DNA of 64,000 bases, taken from contig OZ026561.1 in the NCBI GenBank assembly GCA_964020155.1, forward strand, positions 4,642,869 to 4,706,868, in the 5' to 3' direction. The notes below the pieces were generated by a model. It was not told the origin of the DNA. It made no database searches and worked only from the letters and a program-made list of their open reading frames with translations. Every line of letters starts with the position of its first letter. Within the stretch, counting starts at the first letter, position 1. This document shows, one piece after another, positions 29,595-42,729 of the stretch. The position numbers were made by a program, and so were the translations under genes. The stretch is from Chondrilla cf. caribensis (Eukaryota; Porifera; Demospongiae; Chondrillida; Chondrillidae).

Positions 29595-29799
29595 TCCCTG
29601 TTACACTGACGTGGCACTGCTCCGCTCGGTTGAGCCAAATCCACAGTCTATTGGGATACGGTTATCAGCATATAACCCCCGACTTCCTGCTGAACGAGCT
29701 CATATCGAGTTTATCTCTCTTCCGCCTCCGCGGAGCGCTGTACGACTTCTCGCGATCGTCGACAGCGGATGGAGCGACTGCCGCCATTTTCCTTTAAGA
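29595..29799. promoter_or_regulatory. Bidirectional promoter PH-PDZ/ALDH8A1
   Basis: 205 bp between divergent ATGs, CG-rich for this window (CTCGCGATCGTCGACAGCGG around 29740-29765), no TATA box. Inferred from the geometry alone. Confidence 0.55.
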
Positions 29800-30555
29800 A
29801 TGGCTTTTGTTAAAGTTTTGGAAAATTTTATTGGAGGCAAACTTGTCCCTTATGAACGTCATATTGACAGCTACAATCCCTCCAGTGGAGAGGTTCATTT
29901 AAAGGTGCCAGACAGTGGGGACAATGAAGTCAAATTGGCGGTTGAAGCTGCAAAAGCTGCTTTTGAAAGGTACCAGGCTTCACTGAGATTCCTCATGCGT
30001 CCTCCGGCTAGACCTACCTCTTCCCAGCTGCATTAAATGTATTTCGCCCAAACATTGTGAGCTCATTGCAGCAGTGTCCTCCAAACAGTCCACAATGCAA
30101 TCCCTCGAGTACATTTTATGGAGATGTTATATTCACTAGTATTAAAAATGAACACATTATTCTCATTGAGGTAGATGGTCATTAGAAGAGATGCTTCATC
30201 ATAATCTATAAAGTAATGTCTTCCACTACTTATGTGTACAACTGCACATTGCCCCTGTACATGTGTTGGTATAATCGTCTTGTTCCCTGCTAGTTTGTGT
30301 GTGTTGATGACATCAATTTTTTGTCTGTTTGTACAGCTGGTCCAAGACCGCTCCAGCCCAGAGAAGTGAGGTGATGCTGAAGATTGCAGATCTTGTTGAA
30401 GCTCGGCTGGAAGAGTTTGCAAAGGCTGAGTCCACGGATCAAGGCAAGCCAGTCTGGCTAGCAGCACAAGTTGATATCCCGAGGGTTTGTTCCAACTTCA
30501 GGTTCTTTGGCACTGCTATACTTCATGACTTGGACCAGTGAGTGTGTGTGTGAGA

Positions 30556-30622
<67 letters not shown>

Positions 30623-30698
30623 TAGACACTTATGTAGTGTCTATGGTGTGTGTGTGTGTGTGTGTGTGTGTGTGCATAGACACTTATGTAGTGTCTAT

Positions 30699-30767
<69 letters not shown>

Positions 30768-30790
30768 ATAGACACTTATGTAGTGTCTAT

Positions 30791-30840
<50 letters not shown>

Positions 30841-33800
30841 GTGTACATATTGTGTCCAACCTTGCTAGTCTGGTAATGACTCTTCCCTCCTCTCATGCCA
30901 TGTACCCAGTGCTGAGCAGCTGATTGATAGAGGAGCGTACAACTACGTCCAACGGATGCCTGTGGGCGTGGCTGGGATGATCTCCCCTTGGAACCTCCCA
31001 CTCTACCTCCTGACGTTCAAGATTGCCCCGTGCATTGCCTACGGCAACACCTGTGTCTGTAAACCGAGTGAGATGACCTCTCTAACTGCCTATATGCTGT
31101 GTGAGATTCTCGTTGAAGCAGGTATGCATGCAGTTATCCACATGTGTACATGTGTGTAGAACATGAGACCATGATGTACGTTAGAACCTCACTATTGGGA
31201 CCACCTGTGGGACCAGTTGAAGTACTGTAGAACCTCACATGTGTACATGTGTGTAGAACATGAGACCATGATGTACATTAAAACCTCACAATTGAGACCA
31301 CCTGTGGGACCAGTTGAAGTACTGTAGAACCTCACAATTGAGACCACCTATGGGACCAGTTGAAGTACAGTAGAACCTCACAATTGAAACCACTGTGTGG
31401 AGTCCTGGGAATGGAAGATAGCAAGCTTATTTCTGAAAGATTATCCAAATGCTGACGTTGATGCTGTGTACAGAGCCTACAGTACAGTTCAGGAGCTCTT
31501 GGACTAGGAAGTACCCCAGTTGTTCTATTACTGAGGTGGTCTCGTTGCCAAGACTGTTGGGTTTGTTTGTTATGATGACTGGTATCTTTCTGTTTCAATG
31601 CTTGGAACTCAGGGATCTTAGTCTGGTTCCCCCACCGCAGTCCTCAATAACCATAAATTAATTTTGTGTTCTTTGTTCTTCCCCTTCCCAAACAACTGTC
31701 ATTTACATTCCTGTTCCCATTTATTATGTTCCCATTCCAAAACAAGGACTTCCACCTGGTGTTGTCAACATGGTGTTTGGAGTCGGTCCCAGAGCAGGAG
31801 AACCCCTAGTAAAGCATCCAGATGTTCACCTGATATCCTTCACTGGAAGTACAGCTGTTGGTAAGAGGATCATGGGTCTCAGCGGGGAGCATCTCAAGAA
31901 GCTATCTTTAGAGGTGCGTGTTCACAACACAACCACCAAATCTTATGCATATTCACCATAGAACCACCATATCTTGTGCATATTCACCATAGAACCACCA
32001 TATCTTATGCATATTCACCATAGAACCACCAAATCTCATGCATATTCACCATAGAACCACCAAATCTCATGCATATTCACCATAGAACCACCAAACTTTT
32101 CCATATTTACCACAATACCACCAAACCTTTTGCATATTCACTGCATGTACACATGTACACATGTACACTTCCTGTACCTTGTACACCACACCCCCCACTT
32201 CCTGTACCTTGTACACCACACCCCCCACTTCCTGCACCTTGTACACCACATATCCCACTTCCTGTACCTTATACATGTACACCACACCCCCCATTTCCTG
32301 TACCTTGTACCTTGTACACCACACACCCCACTTCCTGTACATTGTACATGTACACCACATACCCCACTTCCTGTACCTTGTACACCACACACCCCACTTC
32401 CTGTACCTTGTACATGTATACCACCCCCTCCTCCACTTCCTGTACCTTGTACCTTGTACACCACACACCCCACTTCCTGTACATTGTACATGTACACCAC
32501 ACACCCCACTTCCTGTACCTTGTACATGTACACCACACACACCACTTCCTGTACCTTGTACACCACACACACCACTTCCTGTACCTTGTACATGTACACC
32601 ACACACCCCACTTCCTGTACCTTGTACACCACACACACTACTTCCTGTACATTGTACACCACACACACCACTTCCTGTACTTTGTACTTGTACACCACAC
32701 ACCATCTACGTATGTACATATGCACCTGTAATTCTATTTTTCCATACTCCAACCACCTGAAACAAATCCACCACACTGACTATGTGCTCCACTGTCCCAG
32801 CCTCCCCAACCCGACAACCTTACACCACAACACATTGTTGCCATCCAGGGGGTGTCACAGTGGGTGCATTCCTCCACACGGGACCTCACCCCCCACCCTT
32901 GTACCTCATGATGGTGTAGCTTGGTGGAAAGAACGCCGGTATTGTCTTTGAGAGTGCTGACTTGGACCAGTGCCTGCCAACGTCCATCCGATCCGCTTTT
33001 GTGAACCAAGGGGAGGTGTGCCTCACCACTAGCAGGATATTTGTGCAGGAGAGTGTCTACCAGTCGTTTGTGACACGTTACGTGGAACTGGCAAGGTTTG
33101 TTGGGCACGCACTGGGAACCACTCAACACAAACTCTCTTTCTGAGCGAAATTCCGATGCACAGAATCTCTTTCTGCTCATAGCACCAATCATGTATATAC
33201 ATATGTTGTTCTAAGATGACTTTCTGTTAGTACGAATTATTGTAGGTCCCTTGCACATACAGTACATACAGTACACACAGTACATACAGTACACACAGTA
33301 TGTACAATACATACAGTACACACAATACGTACAGTACACACCGTACATACGATACAATACATACAGTACATACAATACACACAGTATATACAGTATATAC
33401 AGTACACACAGTACACACAGTACACACGGTATATACAGTACATACAGTACACACAGTATGTACTTTCATAGGTTGGTATTGCTGTGCATATCTCCTGTCT
33501 CTACTGCACTGTAAAGTATGGAATTATTGTGCACATGAAGGAAATGGAAGGTGGGGGACCCGGGTGGTCCTGATACAAAGATGGGCCCTCTCATCAGCCG
33601 AGAACACAAGGAGAAGGTAAAAGGATACATCGACCTGGCCCGCCAAGAAGGTGCCAACATTCTTTGTGGTGAGGGAGTGGATGAATTGGCCTTACCAGAG
33701 AAGAACAAGAATGTTAGTGGAGTATTTCTGTACATGTGAGGTATGCACACACATGGGTTGACACCCCAGATACAAATTTGGCATTTCTGACAGATTCTCC

Positions 33801-35684
33801 CACCACTATAATCTGTTGACTTATGTTACCCACCATATTTGTCTTCTTCCTAGCTGTGTACTTCCTGGTTGTATGTAATTGTGTACAAATTCCAGTATGC
33901 ATCAATGCACACACGTGTACACACACACATGAAAAGAACACAAACACATACAGTAAATACTCATTATTCTGCCGCAATTCGTTTTCAAAGAATATGGTGG
34001 ATTAATGAGTTTGGCAGATTGACTGGATATTCATTGGTACTTGTACATTATATTGGTACTGGGAAATAGTGGTGGATTAAAAGGTTTGGTGGATAAAGTG
34101 GTGGCAGATTAACGAAAATTCACTGTACACAGACATAGAGATGGACACACATATGCACAATTTACTTGCTATTAGGGGTATTTTGTGCTCCCTACTGTGA
34201 TCACTGGTGTTTCTGATGAAAGCCGACTGATGAAAGAAGAAGTATTTGGTGAGTAAGACGACATAAATTCCAAGATGTGTACTGAGCAGAGTCTAACTTC
34301 ATTCATTCTACCAACACCCAACTCCTGTGATGTGTATCTTATGTGTGCTCTACCAACACCCAACTCCTGTGATGTGTATCTTATGTGTGCTCTACCAACA
34401 CCCAACTCCTGTGGTGTGTATCTTATGTATGCTCTACCAACACCCAACTCCTGTGGTGTGTATCCTATGTGTATTCTACCAACACCCAACTCCTGTGGTG
34501 TGTATCCTATGTGTGTTCTACCAACACCCAACTCCTGTGGTGTGTATCTTATGTGTGCTCTACCAACACCCAACTCCTGTGATGTGTATCTTATGTGTGT
34601 TCTACCAACACCCAACTCCTGTGGTGTGTATCCTATGTGTGTTCTACCAACACCCAACTCCTGTGATGTGTATCCTATGTGTATTCTACCAACACCCAAC
34701 TCCTGTGGTGTGTATCCTATGTGTGTTCTACCAACACCCAACTCCTGTGGTGTGTATCTTATGTGTGCTCTACCAACACCCAACTCCTGTGGTGTGTATC
34801 CTATGTGTGCTCTACCAACTCCTAGGTCCTGTGGTGTGTATTGTCCCTTTCAAAACTGAAGAAGAAGTAATCAGGAGAGCCAACTGTGTGGACTACGGTC
34901 TGGCTGCCAGCGTTTGGTGTCAGGACATGGGGATTCTCACTAGAGTGGCTCAAGCCTTACAAGTGTGTCATGAGAACCCCTGGGTGTGAACCTGTGCTTA
35001 GTACCACATGACCTTGTACCACATGACCTGGTACCACGTGACCTGGTATCACGTGACCTGGTATCACATTGAACCTAACCTTAACCCTAGATGAATTGTG
35101 TATACATACAGTTAACCTCATTAACACAAAATTGCTTAGCAGAAATTACCATATAGCAGGAAATTTTCACAGGACAAAATTTTGGCGGTTGGCCTAAAGT
35201 CCGTGAAAAAAAAAACGTGAATTAAGGTGTTCTTGTTGTTCTATCACATGACTCTGGCCAGCATCCGAACAAATTTTATCTGTGAATTTTTATTTTTGGA
35301 GCCACCTGTGAAAATTTTGTCACGGGAATATTTCCCGCTATATGGTATCCCTTCATGAAACTTCTGTCCACTCCCTATGCATACTGCTAATGTACATACA
35401 CATAAAATTTAGATGTTACTCATAGAATTCTGTGTTAAAGAGGTTCAACTACATAATATGATCTTTAGTGTACTTGGGTTTTGTGTATAGTATGTGTGCC
35501 CCTCAACCTAGCAACCCTCATCCCCATCCTCCAGGTTGGGACGGTGTGGGTGAACTGTTGGATGCTTCGCAGCATGAATGTACCCTTTGGAGGGGTGAAG
35601 ATGTCAGGATTAGGAAGAGAAGGGTTGGAAGACTCCAAAGACTTCTACACCGAAAAGAAAACTGTTTGCGTCAAATACACTTAG
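29800..35684 (+). CDS. ALDH8A1: ALDH8A1, 2-aminomuconic semialdehyde dehydrogenase
   Basis: Nine exons: 29800-29969, 30337-30537, 30910-31121, 31747-31913, 32920-33095, 33541-33712, 34176-34248, 34826-34962 and 35535-35684 (stop TAG); 485 residues against 487 in human. Phases agree at every junction. It oxidises 2-aminomuconate semialdehyde in the kynurenine branch of tryptophan breakdown, using NAD+ in the cytosol. Visible family elements: LENFIGGKLVP, GMISPWNLPLYLLT, GNTCVCKPSE, FTGSTAVGKRI, the catalytic Glu in LSLELGGKNAG (31913/32920 junction), the catalytic Cys in NQGEVCLTTSRIFV, GPLIS, GYFVLPTVITGV, EEVFGPV and NVPFGGVKMSGLGREG. Exon 8's acceptor region is repeated about a dozen times in the intron before it. 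Confidence 0.96.
30542..30836 (+). repeat. (TG)n with three embedded hairpins, ALDH8A1 intron 2
   Basis: Begins at the exon-2 donor (30538). CATAGACACT-TATGT-AGTGTCTATG occurs identically at 30621-30645, 30675-30699 and 30767-30791, separated by TG tracts. Confidence 0.92.
32150..32715 (+). repeat. Degenerate CACTTCCTGTACCTTGTACA minisatellite, ALDH8A1 intron 4
   Basis: About 18 copies, period roughly 28-37 bp, unit CCACTTCCTGTACCTTGTAC(ATGTA)CACCACACACC. Open in all frames by composition only. Confidence 0.9.
34300..34825 (+). repeat. ALDH8A1 exon-8 acceptor-edge minisatellite, 42-bp unit
   Basis: About 12 copies of CTACCAACACCCAACTCCTG + TGGTGTGTATCCTATGTGTG. The last unit merges into the real acceptor CAACTCCTAG|GTCCTGTGGTGTGTATTG, so the unit carries the first about 13 nt of exon 8. 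Confidence 0.92.
35147..35348. mobile_element. MITE-like element in ALDH8A1 intron 8
   Basis: TACCATATAGCAGGAAATTT at the left is mirrored by a right end whose complement reads ATACCATATAGCGGGAAATA, with a TA-rich edge. About 200 bp, AT-rich interior with GACAAAATTTT on both sides. Confidence 0.75.
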
Positions 35685-36378
35685 GATACTGTGTCCATGT
35701 AACTGTTACCATAGACACGTCTATGCTGTTACACAGTATTAGATCATGTGCTCCGGTTATTCTCGGTATTGTGGAATACGGTGTTTTTCGAATGAATTAC
35801 ACGTGATCCGACCATTCGGCCCACGCCGCGAGAGACCTGGTGTTCTTCACTCTGGAATATCTTGAACGAACTCGCTTTATCATCGATGACGTTTGCTGTA
35901 GAGGTACTATTTTACTTCTGTGTGTTTTCTCCAGTTTAGGTTTAGTGTCTAAAGTTTCGTATATTCGTATACCGCCTCATGTGTGTATATTCACTGTGGT
36001 CGTTCTAGTTTCGACTCGTACGGACACTTACAGATTTGTTTTCCGTCTGTGTGTTCAGATTTTCTGCGAATACTATGTTCAACAGCTAAGAGGCGTCCTG
36101 AAGACAGGCATTGTTGGAGAATTTTGCGCGTCACAGCACCTAGTTTGAGAACACAGAGGACTGACAGACAGAATTCTGTATTTTAGCGAGAAAAGTCCCC
36201 TTCCTTTGGCCGCCCGTTTCATTTTAGGAGTAAATATCGTTCGTATTATGGGGTAAAGGTCGTATTCTGACTAAGAAAGACTAGACCCCTAATTGTTGTC
36301 CAAGAATTCATTTTGCTCATCGCTTCATCATTTTCATCTCTTTCGCATCGTGTTACGTCCTCCCCTGAAGTCATCAAG
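35685..36378 (+). other. ALDH8A1/PTP4A spacer
   Basis: 3' flank of ALDH8A1 and 5' UTR/promoter of PTP4A. A conserved-looking non-coding stretch with no convincing exon; a 5' UTR intron is possible. Confidence 0.35.
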
Positions 36379-36514
36379 ATGACCAACACTAATGGACACG
36401 CAGGACGTCGCCATGGAGCCCCAGGTGCTCCGTCCCCAATTGAACACAAACAGTTGAAGTTCCTCATCATCAACCAGCCAACGTCCGCCACTCTACCGAG
36501 CTTTGTAGAGGTGA

Positions 36515-36557
<43 letters not shown>

Positions 36558-38687
36558 GATTCAAAGGCAATTACTTGCAAGACACAACACTCCTAAACAC
36601 AAGGTGCCCTTGCATATCTTGGAGACATTACATGTACAGTATTGTTTGTGCAGTCGGGAAATAGATAGCTGAGGAGTGGTGTGTGTGAGGATGAATGGGT
36701 TAGTAAATTGACACACACAGTGGTCAGAAATGTCCTTTTGAAGTCCAATCATGTTTTTTCTCCACAATATGCCAAGTTCACAGACCCAATCAGTCATGAC
36801 AATATGTGTTCCTATGGCAATTTTCCAATTACACCAATCAAAAGATGTTACTATAAATAGATACTGTCTACTTGGCAACTCTTGTACTACTTTGGATTGG
36901 TTGAAACTGGTTGTGCAATAACTAAATTCATAGGTTATGAATATAGTTAACTTACCTAGTATGGAGTAACTATTTCAAAACATACCTCAATAATACAGAT
37001 ACTATAGGACAGCTCATATTTGGACAACAATACAGGTGTTAGGAACAAATAGGCTTTGTTATGTTCGATGTTGTTATGGGAAATGTATTTGCTACCAACG
37101 CAAACTGGTTTAAAGGAGTTCCTACTGTGGAGTGGAGCGTCTGTGTAGTGTGAACAGGTGTTTGTGTGTGTCCAACATGGGGTGTTAACAAGAGTGTTGT
37201 GTGTGTGGCCTGCATGCACACTGGGTGTTGGGGTTTTCGAGTCTACGAAGCCTTGTATCTCGAGGATTGCAGTATACATCAGTTTGAAATTCAGTACATT
37301 TCTTTTCTGCAACGTCGAATGGTTATAATCTTCCCAGTCATTCCTTGTTTGGGCTATTTTATAAGTGAAATTTTCTGATAAATAGACTCCATTTCAGTGT
37401 CCCCAGAGGTCTGACGTATCCAGACTACACTGTATTTCAGTGTCCCCAAAGGTCTGGCCTATCCAGACTACACTGTATTTCAGTGTCCCCAGAGGTGTGA
37501 CTTATCCAGACGACACTGTATTTTATTGTCCCCAGAGGTCTGACTTATCCACAGACTACACCGTATTTCAGTGTCCCCGGAGGTCTGACTTATCCAGACT
37601 ACACTGTATTTGGTGTCAACTTAGCCGGACTCCACTGTATTTCAGTATCTACCTGTTCTCACCCCTCAGTCATACACACTGGATCAATGTGCGTATTCTC
37701 AACTTGTTCATTCCTTGCTGCCAACAGGAGCTGAAGCAGCACAAGGCCTGCGTTGTGGTTCGATGCTGTGATCCAACCTATAGCACCGACATGTTGGAGG
37801 AAAACAACATCAAAGTTGTTGTAAGTTGCACCAGTGTCCATAGGTCACACCTAACAGTGTCCGTAGGTCACACCTAACAGTGTCCGAAAGCCATACCAAA
37901 CAGTGTCCGTAGGCCACACCTAGCATCCTCGAGACACATGCAATAGTGCCCGTGAATTGCACCTAACATTGCTACGTTTCCCCTCGGTGGCTGCTTGTCC
38001 ACTCAGTGACACCTAACAACCTTCATCCTTCATGTCCTTCAAACAGCCTTCATGTTTCCTTGTGGTGACACTTGTCTGTGTTTCCTCCCAGCTACACAGA
38101 TGTCACACATTTCCCTTGCATGTTGTGGGGATGAGGTCATTTAGAAGGAACTGGTTTGTAGACTTGTGGGTATTGAATGTACATACTTATTCATCATGTA
38201 TGTGTTGTGTGTGTGTACAGGTGCACTCACATGTACGTACACGTCCGCTCATCTTCCGTTCCATTTGTCAGGATTTCCCTTTTGAGGACGGAGCTGCCCC
38301 GCCTGCCGAGGTTATCAAGGAGTGGTTGAGTCTCGTGGACGATACCCACAACAACAATCCAGGAAAATTCATTGCTGTGCACTGCGTGGCAGGCCTGGGG
38401 AGGTGTGTTTAAGCATCCCATGGTGTCACGTTTACACATCGACACATTGTCCTGTGCCAGTGTGTGGTTTACGTAGGGAGCTTGTATACTGTTAGCAATT
38501 CATTCCAGTGTATGGTCATTGAGCAGCTTGACTGCTACGTAGGAGCTGTTTGCACACCATTTGGAATCTCTCCACATTTGCATGTGCATACACACACATG
38601 CACATATTATGCACATATTACACACACACACACACGCACACATGCACATATTATGCACATATTATGCACATATTGCACACATACACG

Positions 38688-38748
<61 letters not shown>

Positions 38749-40763
38749 CACTCATATGCACACATTTTTTTGTTGCAGTTGGTCACCTCCTTCCCCATGG
38801 TTGTTCACTGCACAACTTCTCTCTCCTATGTCTTAGAGCTCCTGTTTTGGTTGCTATAGCGCTGATTGAGTCAGGAATGAAGTACGCTGACGCAGTGGAG
38901 TTCATTAGACAGTGAGTCAGCTCATAAAGGTGGCTTCCTAGCGACCTTTGATGGAGTGATCCTTTGTTCAGTGTTACCAGCTGTGAGATAAGCCTGCCAG
39001 AACTGCATGCATGAATGCCCATAGCTAATGATTTGTGTTGTTTGGGCATTGAGATGCACTCTGTGTATTATGATACACCAGTCACACAGAAAGCATGTGC
39101 ACCAGTAACCCCAGACTACAGTTCAAGGGAATTGGGATGGAAGGGACGTTATCAATTTCTGATATCACCAATGTCTACAAGTACGTATGTTCTTTTCAAG
39201 CAACACGCATGTGGGACATGTCCATTAGCACTTTTATGGCTTCTGCGGTCGGCGAATTTTCGTTATATTCAAGAGCTTCTATTTTTGTTTGAAAAGAAGA
39301 AAACGACATGAAACCTTTTGAAGACAACATTTAAGGACATAAACTTTGATTTTAGAGCTTTCTGTAGTAATTCGCTTTATAACTACGGAGAAAATCGGCA
39401 CTAAAATAGGCTTATAAAAAGTAGTTTTTTGAGCGGGGGTTTGTTAAGAGAACTCCAAATGACACCATATCTGGGTTTTAGATACACAAATGTATTATCT
39501 AAAAGTCTACCGAGGGGGATTTTGATACAACTAAGACTTAGTGAGATATTAACGAAAATATGGTAAATCATAAGAACTTACCGCGAATTCTCGCTAATAA
39601 CTCTCGAATGGAAGAACGAATCAAAATCCCCCTCGGTGAAAAGTTGAATCGTTGTCTGTTCTCAGTACTAAAGCAATCAGATTGATCCTAGGTAGCTTGG
39701 ATCAAAACCCCCCTCAACATTGCTGATTCCACTGATGTGATCCACTGCCGATGCCATTTATCACATGATTGTCATGTGACTAAGTGGCTTACGTCATAAT
39801 CTCGTCGATATCAAGTGTTAGTGTTAACGTCTTTGAGATTGTTTCGATACCTTTTTGGCCCAATTGATTGTTTATTTTGAACTTTTAATATTTATAATGA
39901 TAGAATTGACAATATTTTTTCGATCGTTTTGGGAAGAAAGACAAATGGGAGCTGAAGCGAGGCACAGAAGACAATCGAGGTACGCACCGATATATGACGG
40001 AATTATGATCGTATACCTTCATTTTATCATCTTTTGCACTTCTGATGCCTGAAATAACTGGAAATGCTCCATTACTAATCGTATCTTATTTCAATAGCTG
40101 TGCTCTATCTCCCGCAGTCGAAAATAATTTCTATTTTTTATCTAAACCTCTTGAAAAGGGTTTAAATCAAAGAAAATAAGGATTAAAGTGGTACAGAAAC
40201 GCCGAACATATATTATCTTTGCTACATATTTCCGAACTTCGATCGATTATCTTGCATAATCACCCGACTAAATCACGAGATAGTCATGTGATAACGCCAT
40301 CTCAGGCTGCACTAAGGCGTTAATAGTATTCTATTAACGCTTAGTGAGACAACTGGACATGTTCCACATGCGCATGTCTCGTGGGAACAGTAAATGGGTT
40401 ACAATGGTAGGGAAAGTAAGGATCCAAGGGTGGTGTTGTGGAGAGGTCTGACTGTATACTAGTGTATGGGAGCACTACAAAGGGTGATGTTGTAGGGAGG
40501 TCTGACTGTATACCAGTGTATGGGAGCACTACCAAGGGTGATGTTGTAAAGAGGTCTGCCTGTATAGTAGTGTATGGGAGCACTACCAAGGGTGGTGTTG
40601 TAAAGAGGTCTGACTGTATACGCATCTTATGATGGCCTTTGGTATTGAACTTTCTTCCTCCCTCCTCTCCAGACGCAGGCGTGGTGCGATCAATGCCAAG
40701 CAGCTTTCTTTCCTTGAGAAGTACAGGCCCCAGCGCAAGAAGGAGGGCTGCATCTTAATGTGA
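36379..40763 (+). CDS. PTP4A: PTP4A/PRL prenylated protein tyrosine phosphatase
   Basis: Five exons, 36379-36510, 37728-37820, 38272-38402, 38837-38911 and 40673-40763 (stop TGA), give 173 residues, the same length as human PTP4A1. The P-loop is [14 protein letters not shown] (Cys and Arg present, Ala after Arg as in PRLs), built across exons 3 and 4. The general-acid loop is DFPFEDG in exon 3. The C-terminus has a basic stretch (RPQRKK) and ends in CILM, a CaaX box whose terminal Met predicts farnesylation, so the enzyme should sit on the plasma membrane and endosomes. In mammals PRLs bind CNNM magnesium transporters. An AATAAA occurs about 490 bp after the stop. Confidence 0.96.
37382..37640 (+). 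repeat. 43-bp minisatellite, PTP4A intron 1
   Basis: About six copies of TTTCAGTGTCCCCAGAGGTC + TGACTTATCCAGACTACACTGTA. The unit equals the right end of the MITE-like element at 17594-17776. Confidence 0.85.
38580..38746 (+). repeat. (CA)n on the sense strand, PTP4A intron 3
   Basis: CA-rich tract with CACATATTATG units, about 90 nt before the exon-4 acceptor. Confidence 0.85.
39509..39637. repeat. Inverted repeat in PTP4A intron 4
   Basis: Arms ACCGAGGGGGATTTTGAT (39509-39526) and ATCAAAATCCCCCTCGGT (39620-39637) are exact reverse complements around a 93-bp AT-rich spacer. The intron (38912-40672) holds no other coding signal. Confidence 0.7.
40428..40620 (+). repeat. 54-bp minisatellite, four copies, PTP4A intron 4
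   Basis: Same unit and same orientation as the 27-copy array at 21362-22850, ending about 50 bp before the exon 5 acceptor. Confidence 0.92.
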
Positions 40764-40922
40764 CAGATGCTACATAGCGCATAGTACCAGCAGCGCCGTA
40801 TCTCTAACTAGAGCCAGAATTCATACAGAAAACCTAGCATCAGTGTTGGAGTGTGCGTATGCTGTGTACAGTCTAGTAACTTAGTATTGTTAGTGTTTGG
40901 TGTATTCATATACGTAGTTGTG

Positions 40923-40994
<72 letters not shown>

Positions 40995-42729
40995 CAAGTG
41001 CATGAATTTGTATGAAATTGCTGGACTATTGAATGTATTAATATTTTGCTTGCAATTGTACTTACGTACTAGTAATTTTTCTTGTTAATTGTATTTATTG
41101 TAATGCTTGGATGTTATTTATTTCCAATGTATTTAAAGTCCAACTGAGCAAGCTACACTAATTGGGCAAATCTACACACTCTCTAGCTAATGTAGTACTG
41201 GATTTTTGTATTAGCATGTGTGTGTCATTGTACGTGTTTGTGTGTGAATGAGAAATAAATTACTGCAACAATTTTCGAGTCTGTTGACATACGTATGCAC
41301 GTCCGTCTACTCAGCCCGGTCTGTTATGGTCGTCCCTTCAGCACCAAGTGTTGAGACTAATATCAATATTATGTGTTCCTTGTGGGAATATCGCTTGTAA
41401 GTTTCCCGCCTGCTTGTGTTTCTTCGTTTCTCCGCAAAATATTATATGTACATTTCCCACAAATGAGGATTACAATGTGGTAGGTTCCCACACCAATTGG
41501 CTACACTGTGTAATTGGTGTGTAACCTGACCAAGTGCTGTGGAGCTGTGCATGGGTTAGCAGTGTAGGATGGTACATTGTGACCGTAATCTAATAGTGTG
41601 AGCCGATGGTTTGAAAGAAGGTGTGCAATATTCATGGATGGCATGCGTAATGTGCTAGTTGATGGGATTACTAGCTGTAGTGATGAGGATGGTGCATTGC
41701 AATGAGAGGAGAGTGTTGGAGGTTGTCGTGCGCTATAAAACAATCAATCACAGAGTGGCATTCTAGGTTGGCTATTGGATGTGTGTGTATGGACAATTCA
41801 TTCAAATGTCTCACAATAAATTGTACTCCACATGTGGACTTATCATCTTTTAATTTCAGGTATGTGGTGTCCTCTGATGAAGGTCACATCAAATGAACCA
41901 TGGATACAACCTTTTTGATGTCCTCAGGCTGATGATTGTTACAAGATTTGAGGTATACCTTCAAACATGCCTGTCATATTACCTTGGGCCTAGCCTCATA
42001 TGCGTACATAAGGGGTGTACATGTGGTCTTGCATCGCAGTGGACTCACCCCCCCTAGCTCTTGGTATTGGGGTGTTGAAAATAGGGAAGCCATGTACATA
42101 CATTGCTGGTAGTACTTTGAAGGAAGCACTAATCCAATAATAATCTACAAAGTATGCTGTTTGTCCGTGCATCCCATTTACAGAGAGGGTGTTTGTTGTC
42201 GAGAATGACTCTCCCTTTGTACCTTTTGTGATGATTGTCGTCTTGTTAGTCTGTAAGGATTCTATTGTCATGGCAGTACACAGCATGCGTGGGCTCACGA
42301 CTCTGCTCTGTGTGCTCGACCAGCAACCATCCAATCACAGATCCTTCAACCCACAAACTGCAGACGATTGATACACCTCAAAAGAAACGAGTTGTCATTG
42401 CTCATTCTCATTACATGGCCATTCTCATTCATTGTGTATACTCAACTACGTACATGCACTGCAGCACAGCAACGTTTGTTGGATGTAGTGTACGTACTAT
42501 GTGTGTATTACCATAAGCTCCCACTACACACCATATGACGTATGATCTGTGGAGATGGCTTCAGGTGACAAAACAGTTGACCAATTGTAAACAATGTTGA
42601 ATGATGCACAAAAATGTAGTTGAAAAAAGAAAACAGATTAATGCATTATAGTCACACCAGCAACTTCATTGTCTCAGCAGTTCTTTATGTACACACATGG
42701 GACACCGTGTATGCCAGACCCATCGTTGA
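40764..42729. other. PTP4A 3' UTR and convergent spacer
   Basis: A (TG)n at 40928-40995 lies in the PTP4A 3' UTR; AATAAA at 41254-41259 is the likely polyadenylation signal. The rest up to the PSMF1 stop shows no coding signal. Confidence 0.5.

Noticed and set aside
29524..30036. 170-codon plus-strand frame upstream of ALDH8A1
   Set aside because: Overlaps the PH-PDZ first exon and promoter antisense; only the part from ATG 29800 belongs to ALDH8A1.
32069..32951. 273-codon frame rich in Cys, Thr, Pro and His
   Set aside because: Minisatellite in ALDH8A1 intron 4; the exon starts at 32920.
41264..42729. Extra gene between PTP4A and PSMF1
   Set aside because: Only short ORFs without homology or consistent splice sites.
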